This document shows positions 32,454 to 39,803 of a stretch of DNA of 64,000 nucleotides, one piece after another. The position numbers were made by a program, and so were the translations under genes. The first letter of the stretch is position 1. Every line of letters starts with the position of its first letter. Below the pieces are notes generated by a model that searched no databases, was not told the origin of the DNA, and saw only the letters and a program-made list of their open reading frames with translations. Source of the stretch: Acidobacteriaceae bacterium (GTDB lineage: Bacteria > Acidobacteriota > Terriglobia > Terriglobales > Acidobacteriaceae); contig JAPWKG010000027.1 in NCBI GenBank assembly GCA_028283625.1, positions 241,186-305,185 on the forward strand, in the 5' to 3' direction.

Positions 32454-33620
32454 CTATGAGGATACGATGTTCGCCGGAGCTTCGCCTGTGGGTTTTGCGG
32501 TCAAAGTGAGAATCGCCAGCAGAAATCCGAGGGCTATCGGGACGAGCATGGCGATGCGGAGCGACTCGCTCGCCGTGGAAACGACGCCCATCAGCCAGGG
32601 AAAGAGCGCCGCACCCAACCCGGAAACGGCAAGAATAGAGCCCGCGAGCCGGGAGGAGGGGTTTCGGCGCATGAGGACGGCCCAGACTCCGGGAAAAAAA
32701 GGAGAGAGCGCAAGTCCCGCCAGAATGCAGAGAGCGGAGAAGGCCGAGGCCCGGTGGGTGAACAGCAACGCCAGGGTAAAGAGCATGCTGAGCAGCACGC
32801 CTCCGCTGGCGACGAGATGCTCAGGAAACCAGCGCAGCAGCAGGGAGGCGAGAAGCCGTCCACCGGTGAGCGCTACCCAAAAGAGAACAACGGCAGACTC
32901 GCCGTGGAGCAGTTGCGCGTCGGAAAAGCGAAGCGTGAAGGTGGGCAGCCAGCTGGTGAGGCAGGTTTCCAGGCCACCGTAAAGAAAGAGCAAAGCGGCA
33001 AAGAGAAGGACCGTGGAGCCGGAAAGGGACTGGTCGAGGGGAACCTCCACTCCTGAGGCGGGCGCGCCGCGTGCTGTGCTGAACCAGCCTCCGAGCCCGA
33101 CGGTAACAAATAGAGCAGCAAAGACCAGAAGGGAGGTACGTAATCCGTATGCAGGAACGCACCAACCGGCGAGAATGCCGGTGATGACCGCGCCGAGCGC
33201 CCAGAAAAAGTTCAGCGCGGCGAGGGCGGAACCCGTGTGGTTGCGGTAGCGTTTGCCCGCATAGATATTGGTGGAAGCGATCATTTGCCCGAGTCCGTAG
33301 CCTCCAAGCAGAAGGCTCAGGCTTCCGCTCACAACGCCTTCGGAAAAGGCAAAGCAGCCAAAGCCCGCAAAGCAGAAGACGGTTCCAAGGAAGATGCTGT
33401 TGCGGGCCTGGCGAGAGACGGTAACGCCGCCGAGAAACGCACCGAGAAATTTGGCAAGAAACAGGGTCCCGCTTCGCGCATCGGTCATGTGCCAGCTTGC
33501 GGCGAGGAACGGAAGAAGGGGACCCAGCAGGGCTGTGCCCAGGCCTGCGAGGAAGAATCCGGTGGCCAGCCAGGGAAGACTGGGGCCGTGGGTGTCCTGA
33601 GGGGGGGAGGTCGGGGGCAA
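32454..33620 (-). CDS. MFS transporter, substrate unknown
   Basis: About 388 residues with some 12 hydrophobic segments: LATGFFLAGLGTALLGPLLPFLAASW at the start, LGGYGLGQMIASTNIYAG, ALAALNFFWALGAVITGILAG, then LFAALLFLYGGLETCLTSWLPTF, which resembles the FucP/GGP sugar-porter group. No ATG fits: the frame is open to 33845 with Met only at its far end, inside the divergent SCO gene. TTG 33620, preceded by AAAGG at 7 nt, is my choice. Near the gene end, RRNPSSRLAGSILAVSGLGAALFPWLMG is typical of the MFS C-terminal half. It is followed after 3 bp by addB. Confidence 0.75.
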   Translation of the reverse strand: MPPTSPPQDTHGPSLPWLATGFFLAGLGTALLGPLLPFLAASWHMTDARSGTLFLAKFLGAFLGGVTVSRQARNSIFLGTVFCFAGFGCFAFSEGVVSGSLSLLLGGYGLGQMIASTNIYAGKRYRNHTGSALAALNFFWALGAVITGILAGWCVPAYGLRTSLLVFAALFVTVGLGGWFSTARGAPASGVEVPLDQSLSGSTVLLFAALLFLYGGLETCLTSWLPTFTLRFSDAQLLHGESAVVLFWVALTGGRLLASLLLRWFPEHLVASGGVLLSMLFTLALLFTHRASAFSALCILAGLALSPFFPGVWAVLMRRNPSSRLAGSILAVSGLGAALFPWLMGVVSTASESLRIAMLVPIALGFLLAILTLTAKPTGEAPANIVSS

Positions 33621-33810
33621 GCGGTTGCCTTTGCGGTCGGGGTGTGCGTGAGGGCAACGGGGCTGCGACACGCAGCAAGGCCAAAGGAGATGCTCACCCG
33701 CAGTGGCCGCCGCACCGGGTCGGCCCTGATCGAGAACCCCTGATTTCCAGAGCCAGATGCTAGCACGTTTGGCGGGATGCCGGGTTTCGTCGGACACTAG
33801 GAGAGGCGAG

Positions 33811-34725
33811 GTGTTCGTGGAAAGAGTTGAGGGCAAGCGAAACATCGGTGCGGCAGGGCTGCTATGCCTGGCGCTGCTTGGTGTGGCGGGCTGTAAGCAG
33901 CAGGCAGCGACGCCGGCAAAGCCGGAGTCCTATCCGGTGCATGGACGAGTGGTGAGCGTTGATGCTGCCGGGCAGGACGTGGTGTTGAACCACGAGGCGA
34001 TTCCCGGGCTGATGGAAGCGATGACGATGGAGTATCACGTCGCCGATACGGCCGCTTTGGGTGAGATGCATCCCGGAGACCGGATTGTGGCGACGATGCT
34101 GGCGGACCGGGATTCGGAAGGACCGAAGAATCTTCGCCTGACGGATGTGGTCGTTGTGGGACAGGCCAGACCGGGGACAAAGGCTCCCGTGGTGTACCAC
34201 GTACCCTCTGCAGGGGAAGCACTGCCGAACTTTACCTTGCTGGATCAATCCGGCAAAACACTGCGCACGGACCAGTTTCATGGCAAAGTAGTGGCGCTTA
34301 CGTTTATCTACACGCGTTGCCCGTTGGCTGATTATTGCCCACGTATGAGCCGTAACTTTTTAGCAATCGACGACGCGCTTAAGAAAGATCCTGCGCTCTA
34401 TGCGCAGACGCACATGCTGAGCGTGAGCTTTGACCCGACCTACGATACTCCGAAGGTGCTCAGGAGCTATGGCGGCGGAGTGACCGGACAGTATACGAAG
34501 GAGACGTTTGCGCATTGGAGCTTCGCTGCTCCTGTGGGAGACGATCTGCTGGCGATGGAGAAGTGGTTCGCTGTGGGGGTGACTCCAGGCGAAAAGGGAA
34601 CGCTGACGCACTCGCTGGCAACAGCGGTGATTGGCAAAGATGGCAAGGTGGTGGCTTTTTGGCCATCGAACGATTGGGCTGTACAGGATGTTTTGGCCGC
34701 GATGAAGAACGCGGCAAAGTCTTAA
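33811..34725 (+). CDS. SCO1/SenC-like lipoprotein with N-terminal copper-binding-like domain
   Basis: About 304 residues. The start is GTG 33811, 7 nt after AGGAG. A lipobox is present (LLCLALLGVAGCKQQ), so the mature protein is anchored by Cys. The first domain (about 40-115: HGRVVSVDAAGQDVVLNHEAIPGLMEAMTMEYHV) resembles the CusF/copper-binding beta-barrel, whose Met and His bind Cu(I). The second (about 130-300) is a thioredoxin-fold SCO domain used in cytochrome c oxidase copper delivery. Its cysteines C170 and C176 are spaced C-x5-C (CPLADYCP) instead of the usual C-x3-C; the copper His is H267 (LTHSLA). It is followed 9 bp later by a small membrane protein. Oxidase genes are not nearby. 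Confidence 0.85.
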   Translation: MFVERVEGKRNIGAAGLLCLALLGVAGCKQQAATPAKPESYPVHGRVVSVDAAGQDVVLNHEAIPGLMEAMTMEYHVADTAALGEMHPGDRIVATMLADRDSEGPKNLRLTDVVVVGQARPGTKAPVVYHVPSAGEALPNFTLLDQSGKTLRTDQFHGKVVALTFIYTRCPLADYCPRMSRNFLAIDDALKKDPALYAQTHMLSVSFDPTYDTPKVLRSYGGGVTGQYTKETFAHWSFAAPVGDDLLAMEKWFAVGVTPGEKGTLTHSLATAVIGKDGKVVAFWPSNDWAVQDVLAAMKNAAKS

Positions 34726-34734
34726 GGAGGACTT

Positions 34735-35124
34735 GTGGCAAAGATTGCAAAGCTTTTTGGTGCGTTGTTGGTTGTGCTCGGCATCGCGTTTTTCGTGATG
34801 ACCGGTAGCGCGCATAAGACAGCGCTGATTCCGACCTGGTTCGGACTGGCGATGTTTGTGTGCGGCGTGCTGGCAACGACCGAGGATGCGAAGAAGCGTA
34901 TGTTGTGGATGCATATTGCCGTCACGATTGGCCTGTTGGGCTTCCTGTTCCCCGGTATCCGGGCAGGCCTGGCCATGCAGCATGCCAGCGCGACCGGCGT
35001 GGCGTTGAGCGAAGTTGCGGCTACGGCAGCTCACGAAGAGCTTGCGATGGCGGCCATTTGCCTGCTCTTTACCGTGCTCTGCGTTCGTAGCTTTATCAAC
35101 GCGCGTCGCCAACGGCTGGTTTAG
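34735..35124 (+). CDS. Small membrane protein after the SCO gene
   Basis: 129 residues with four predicted membrane helices (FGALLVVLGIAFFVM; LIPTWFGLAMFVCGVLA; MLWMHIAVTIGLLGFLFPG; LAMAAICLLFTVLCVRSFI) separated by short loops. The start is GTG 34735, just after AAGGAGG, a strong ribosome-binding site. It lies 9 bp after the SCO gene, so it is co-transcribed with it. I do not recognise a family; similar unnamed membrane proteins sit beside copper or heme genes in other bacteria, but that link is inferred. The ABC exporter begins 45 bp later, with its own putative ECF-type promoter in between. Confidence 0.7.
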   Translation: MAKIAKLFGALLVVLGIAFFVMTGSAHKTALIPTWFGLAMFVCGVLATTEDAKKRMLWMHIAVTIGLLGFLFPGIRAGLAMQHASATGVALSEVAATAAHEELAMAAICLLFTVLCVRSFINARRQRLV

Positions 35125-35134
35125 TAGAAGCGCT

Positions 35135-35160
35135 GCAATATTCTGGCGGCTTGTCCGTCA
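35135..35160 (+). promoter_or_regulatory. Second copy of the putative ECF-type promoter
   Basis: GCAAT (35135-35139), a 16-nt spacer, CGTCA (35156-35160). Most spacer bases match the site before the ECF sigma gene (16873-16898). The downstream start codon is only about 10 nt after the -10 element (GTG 35170, or ATG 35176), so the mRNA would be nearly leaderless if this promoter is used. Confidence 0.55.
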
Positions 35161-35169
35161 TCAAGCTGG

Positions 35170-37074
35170 GTGGCTATGGGCGGATTTGGTGGACATGGCG
35201 GGATGGGCGGAGGTCACGCGATGCGTGGCGCCGATCGTCCCGCGCGCGGAACAGGGAAAGCGGTCGCAGCCGAGATGACGGCAAAGCGGCCAAAACCGAA
35301 GCTTAAAGACGTATGGCCGGAGATCTGGACGCTGGTTCGGCCGCGGCGGTGGCTGCTTCTGGGCAGTTTCTGCCTGATGATTGTGAATCGCGCCTGCTCG
35401 CTGGTGTTGCCGGCGAGCTTTAAGCCGCTGATCGATGTGGTGTTTATCCAGAAGCAGATGCATTGGCTGCCGATCGTGGTCGGTGCGGTACTGCTGGCGA
35501 CCACCATTCAGGGCATTACCTCCTATGCTCTGACGCAGCTGCTCTCCAAGGCAGGGCAACGGCTTATCGCAGAGCTACGCCGCACGGTGCAGGATCACGT
35601 CGGGCGTCTGCCGGTGGCTTATTACGATGAGAATCGTACGGGCACGCTGGTGGCGCGCATCATGACCGATGTGGAAGGCGTGCGCAACATCATCGGCACA
35701 GGGATCGTGGATTTCGTTGGCGGCGTGCTAACGGCGCTCTTCGCCTTTGTCTACCTGTTGCGCCAATCGGTCAGCATGACGCTGGTCACCTTTGTGATCA
35801 TGGGTGTCTTTGCGTTTCTGGTGCAACGTGCGTTCAAGACCATTCGGCCGATCTTCCGCGAGCGGTCGAAGATCAACGCAGAAGTGACGGGAAGGCTCAC
35901 GGAGTCTCTGGGGGGCGTGCGCGTGGTGAAGGGCTACCACGCGGAGGAGAGCGAGGCGAAGGTCTTTGCTGGCGGGGTGGAACGTTTGTTGCAGAACGTG
36001 ATCAGTTCGCTGACGGCGCAAAGCCTGATGACGCTTGCCTCAACGGTGATTCTGGGCGTGGTGGGCGCTGTGGTGATGTGGATGGGAGCACATGCCAACG
36101 CGGCGGGAAAGCTGACGCCAGGTGGCTATTTCTCCTATGTGATGTTTCTTGCGTTCATGACAGCTCCGTTGATCCAGTTGGTGAACATTGGAACGCAGCT
36201 TACAGAGGCTATGGCCGGACTGGATCGCACACGCGAGGTGCTTGCAGAGGCGACCGAAGACGCGGGCGGCGATAAGAAGATTGCCCTGGGACCGGTCGTC
36301 GGCGACGTACGCTTTGATCAGGTGGACTTTGCCTACGTAGAAGATAAGCCGGTGCTGCATGGAATCTCTTTTGAGGCGAAGCCCGGCACGGTGACAGCAC
36401 TGGTTGGCTCAAGCGGATCAGGGAAGTCGACGATTATCAGTCTTGTCTGCGGCTTTCATTTTGCAGGAAAAGGCGCTGTATTGATTGATGATCACAACCT
36501 TGCGGATGTGCGTTTGAGTAGCTACCGCGAGCAGTTGGGCGTAGTGCTGCAGGAGACTTTCCTGTTTGACGGTACGATCCGCGAGAACGTTCTGTTTTCC
36601 CGGCCGGACGCAAGCGAACAAGCCTTCGAAGAGGCTTGCCGTATTGCGCGCGTGGATGAGTTCGCAGAACGTTTTGCGGAAGGGTATGAAACGATCGTAG
36701 GCGAACGCGGGGTCAAGCTCTCGGGAGGGCAAAGGCAGCGGCTCTCGATTGCACGCGCGATTCTCGCAGATCCCCGCATTCTGATTCTGGATGAAGCAAC
36801 GAGCTCGCTTGATTCCGAGTCAGAGGCGCTCATTCAGGAAGGCCTGAACTACCTGATGCGCGGCCGGACAACCTTCGTGATTGCTCATCGTCTGTCGACT
36901 ATCCGCAAGGCGGATCAGATTTTGGTCATTGAAGGTGGAAGGATTGTCGAGCGGGGCAATCATGACGAGCTGTATGCGAACGCAGGCCGCTACTACGATC
37001 TGTATACGAGACAGCATGGCCTAGAAAAGAATCTCTTCCTTGCGCCTGGGGAAGGGGACCTGGTGACGCAGTAA
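35170..37074 (+). CDS. ABC exporter (MsbA-like) with His/Gly/Met-rich N-terminus
   Basis: 634 residues with six membrane helices (about residues 60-330) and one ATPase domain: Walker A GSSGSGKST, signature LSGGQRQRLSIARAILADP, Walker B RILILDEATSSLD and IAHRLSTI. It has the feel of lipid A or peptidoglycan-lipid exporters (MsbA). The first 20 residues, GFGGHGGMGGGHAMRG, are rich in Gly, His and Met and precede a charged linker; they could bind metal. The start is GTG 35170 or ATG 35176. It lies downstream of the SCO/membrane pair and of the ECF-like promoter, and 105 bp before the M1 aminopeptidase. The substrate is unknown. Confidence 0.88.
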   Translation: MAMGGFGGHGGMGGGHAMRGADRPARGTGKAVAAEMTAKRPKPKLKDVWPEIWTLVRPRRWLLLGSFCLMIVNRACSLVLPASFKPLIDVVFIQKQMHWLPIVVGAVLLATTIQGITSYALTQLLSKAGQRLIAELRRTVQDHVGRLPVAYYDENRTGTLVARIMTDVEGVRNIIGTGIVDFVGGVLTALFAFVYLLRQSVSMTLVTFVIMGVFAFLVQRAFKTIRPIFRERSKINAEVTGRLTESLGGVRVVKGYHAEESEAKVFAGGVERLLQNVISSLTAQSLMTLASTVILGVVGAVVMWMGAHANAAGKLTPGGYFSYVMFLAFMTAPLIQLVNIGTQLTEAMAGLDRTREVLAEATEDAGGDKKIALGPVVGDVRFDQVDFAYVEDKPVLHGISFEAKPGTVTALVGSSGSGKSTIISLVCGFHFAGKGAVLIDDHNLADVRLSSYREQLGVVLQETFLFDGTIRENVLFSRPDASEQAFEEACRIARVDEFAERFAEGYETIVGERGVKLSGGQRQRLSIARAILADPRILILDEATSSLDSESEALIQEGLNYLMRGRTTFVIAHRLSTIRKADQILVIEGGRIVERGNHDELYANAGRYYDLYTRQHGLEKNLFLAPGEGDLVTQ

Positions 37075-37179
37075 AGGCGAGAAGGAAATCCCAGCCCCTG
37101 TCGGACATTGGAGAGATCCGCGGCAGGGGAGCACAGATCGCTGTTCCTGACCTCTTTGGGTACGGAACAGCGTACATTT

Positions 37180-39735
37180 ATGGGTATGAGAACAAGAGTT
37201 CCGCTTCTTTTTGCCGCGTTGTATTTTACGGCTGCACTTCAGGCTCAACGGCTTCCATCGACTGTGACGCCGGAACATTACAGCTTGCACCTGAGTCCAG
37301 ATTTGAAGACCGCCAGCTTTACCGGTGAGGAAAGTATTGATGTGCTGCTGTCGCAGCCGCAGGCTTCAATCGTTCTGAACTCCGCGGATATCAAAATGCA
37401 GAGCGTGACGGCGACTGCTGAAAAAGGCAAGGCTGAGACCGGAACAGTAAGCTACGACGAGGAAACGCAACAGGCTACTCTTACGTTCCCGTCCACATTG
37501 CCAGCGGGCAAGGTTCGCCTGGCGATTGCGTACACGGGCATTCTGAACGATAAGCTGCGCGGCTTTTATCTTTCAAAGACTGCCAAGCGGAATTATGCCG
37601 TAACTCAGTTTGAATCCACGGATGCACGGCGCGCGTTTCCGAGCTTTGACGAGCCTGCAATGAAGGCTACCTTCGACCTTTCGATGACGGTCGATAAGGG
37701 AGATACCGTCATTGCGAATACGAATGCGCTGAGTGATGTTCCCGCCGGTGTGGACAGGCACACGATGACGTTTGCGCGTACGCCGAAGATGTCGACGTAC
37801 CTGCTGGCGTTTCAGGTAGGCGACTGGGTCTGCACCAAGGGTGAGGCCGACGGTGTCGCCATTCGTGCCTGCTCCACGCCGGATAAGCTGGCGCTCACAC
37901 CATTTGCCGTGGAAGCCGCGGAGCATTTTCTTCATTACTATAACCAGTATTTTGGTGTGAAGTACCCTCTGCCCAAGCTGGACATGATTGGCATTCCGGA
38001 CTTTGAGGCCGGAGCGATGGAGAACTGGGGTTGCATCACCTATCGTGAGACCGCATTGCTGGTTGATCCGAAGACAGCTTCGCTTTCAGCGAAGAAGCTG
38101 GTGGCGGTCGACGTAGCGCACGAGATGGCGCATCAATGGTTTGGTGATCTGGTCACGATGCAGTGGTGGAACAACCTCTGGCTGAACGAGGGCTTTGCGA
38201 CCTGGATGGAGTACAAGGCGGTCGATCATTGGCAGCCGAGCTGGGGCATGATGAATGATCGTGCGCTGGACCTGAACAATACGATGAACCTGGATGCCTC
38301 GCCGACGACACGCACGATTCGTTCGAAGGCGGACACGCCTGACGAAATCAACCAGCAGTTTGATGGCATCAGCTACGGCAAGGCCGGCGCCGTAATCGGC
38401 ATGGTCGAACATTATCTTGGTCCGGATGCGTTTGAGAAGGGCGTCGCTCGCTATATGCAAACGCATAAGTATGGCAACGCAACGGCGGAAGACTTCTGGG
38501 GCATCATGACCTCGACCAGCGGCAAGCCGGTGGACAAGATCATGGAGAGCTTTGTAACGCAGCCAGGCGTGCCCTTGTTACGCTTTGCTCCGGGCGCAGA
38601 CGGCTCTCTCACCGTACAGCAGGATCGCTTCTTTTTGACGGGAGCCAAGAGCACCACGCAACAGCTTTGGACACTTCCTGTTTGCGTCAACGGGCAGAGC
38701 TGCGCGGTTGTTTCCGCTGCGAGTAGCTGGTTGAAGGCAGGCTCGACACCGTTTGCCAACGGCGATGGCGTCGGGTACTTCCGTAGCGAATATACCCCGG
38801 AGCTGCTGACCAAGGTGATTGCCTCTGCTCCTTCTCTGAATGCGCCGGAGCGCATTACGCTGGTGGGCGATCGCATGGCCTTGATGCGGGCTCGAATGAG
38901 CGATGTCGGCGATTATCTCGATCTGGTGTCTTCGCTCAAGGCCGATCAGAACGCTCAGGTGCTTGCGCAATCGCTGCAGGGACTGGGCTACATCGAAAGC
39001 AAAATTGCCGATGCATCGCAACAGAAGCAGCTCGATGCCTGGACGGTGAAGACCTTTGCTCCTGTGTATGCCGCGCTTGGCCCCGTGAAGGCGGACGAGA
39101 CAGAGGAAGCGTTGCAGCGTCGTGTACAGCTCTTCCTGACGCTGGGTGAGGCAGGGGATCAGCAGGTGATCGACGAAGCGCGTGAGAACCTGAAGCATGT
39201 TCTTGCGAACGATGGAACAGTGAACCCTCAGCTGGTTCGTCCTTCCGTGAGCATTGCGGCTCTGTATGGCGACGAGAAGCTTTGGGAGCAGCTACAACAT
39301 GTTGCGGAGACTTCTGATAACCCTCAACAGCGCACAAGCTCTCTCTTTACGCTGGCAGGCTTCAATGATCCAGCGCTTGTGACCAAGACGCTCGACTACA
39401 CGGTGAGTGGCAAGGTGCGAAATCAGGATGCGTGGATTTTGCTTGCTTCGCTGCTGCAACGCGATTCGACGCGAGTAGAAACCTGGAAGTACATCAAGAA
39501 CAACTGGGAGAAGGTGGCTGCCCAGCTGACGGAATCAAGCGGCGGGTCGGTTGTTGCTTCGACCGGTAGCTTCTGCTCGGTAGAAGATAAGAACGATGTG
39601 GTGCAGTTCTTTGCAACGCATAAGGTTGCGGCCTCTGATCGTGCGCTCAAGCGTGCCGAACAGGGCATTGATGCCTGTGTGGCACTGCATGAAGCGCAAC
39701 AGCCGAAGTTGGCTGCATGGCTTGCCAAGCAGTAA
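37180..39735 (+). CDS. Secreted M1-family aminopeptidase (PepN-like)
   Basis: Zinc metallo-aminopeptidase of about 851 residues with a signal peptide (LLFAALYFTAALQAQRLP). The exopeptidase motif is GAMENWG (starting near residue 278). The zinc motif is HEMAHQW (H314, H318), with the third ligand E337 in WLNEGFATWMEY. The catalytic Tyr region follows (DGISYGKAGAVIGMVEHYLG). It trims N-terminal amino acids from peptides, here in the periplasm or outside. The start is ATG 37180 or 37186; an in-frame extension to 37108 is possible but adds no signal sequence. It ends 19 bp before a strong terminator shared with the convergent oligopeptidase gene. Confidence 0.92.
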   Translation: MGMRTRVPLLFAALYFTAALQAQRLPSTVTPEHYSLHLSPDLKTASFTGEESIDVLLSQPQASIVLNSADIKMQSVTATAEKGKAETGTVSYDEETQQATLTFPSTLPAGKVRLAIAYTGILNDKLRGFYLSKTAKRNYAVTQFESTDARRAFPSFDEPAMKATFDLSMTVDKGDTVIANTNALSDVPAGVDRHTMTFARTPKMSTYLLAFQVGDWVCTKGEADGVAIRACSTPDKLALTPFAVEAAEHFLHYYNQYFGVKYPLPKLDMIGIPDFEAGAMENWGCITYRETALLVDPKTASLSAKKLVAVDVAHEMAHQWFGDLVTMQWWNNLWLNEGFATWMEYKAVDHWQPSWGMMNDRALDLNNTMNLDASPTTRTIRSKADTPDEINQQFDGISYGKAGAVIGMVEHYLGPDAFEKGVARYMQTHKYGNATAEDFWGIMTSTSGKPVDKIMESFVTQPGVPLLRFAPGADGSLTVQQDRFFLTGAKSTTQQLWTLPVCVNGQSCAVVSAASSWLKAGSTPFANGDGVGYFRSEYTPELLTKVIASAPSLNAPERITLVGDRMALMRARMSDVGDYLDLVSSLKADQNAQVLAQSLQGLGYIESKIADASQQKQLDAWTVKTFAPVYAALGPVKADETEEALQRRVQLFLTLGEAGDQQVIDEARENLKHVLANDGTVNPQLVRPSVSIAALYGDEKLWEQLQHVAETSDNPQQRTSSLFTLAGFNDPALVTKTLDYTVSGKVRNQDAWILLASLLQRDSTRVETWKYIKNNWEKVAAQLTESSGGSVVASTGSFCSVEDKNDVVQFFATHKVAASDRALKRAEQGIDACVALHEAQQPKLAAWLAKQ

Positions 39736-39754
39736 CAGACCGTTTCCGAAGGAT

Positions 39755-39790
39755 GAAGAAGGGGCGACGCTAATGCGCCGCCCCTTCTTC
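39755..39790. terminator. Convergent hairpin terminator
   Basis: GAAGAAGGGGCG (39755-39766) pairs with CGCCCCTTCTTC (39779-39790) around a 12-nt loop. It lies between the M1 aminopeptidase (+) and oligopeptidase B (-). Confidence 0.8.
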
Positions 39791-39803
39791 CTTTGGACAG
39801 CGT

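Noticed and set aside
33621..33800. Riboswitch before the MFS gene at 32454-33620
   Set aside because: The GC-rich upstream sequence suggested a structured leader, but I could not match it to cobalamin, ZTP, fluoride or manganese riboswitch cores.
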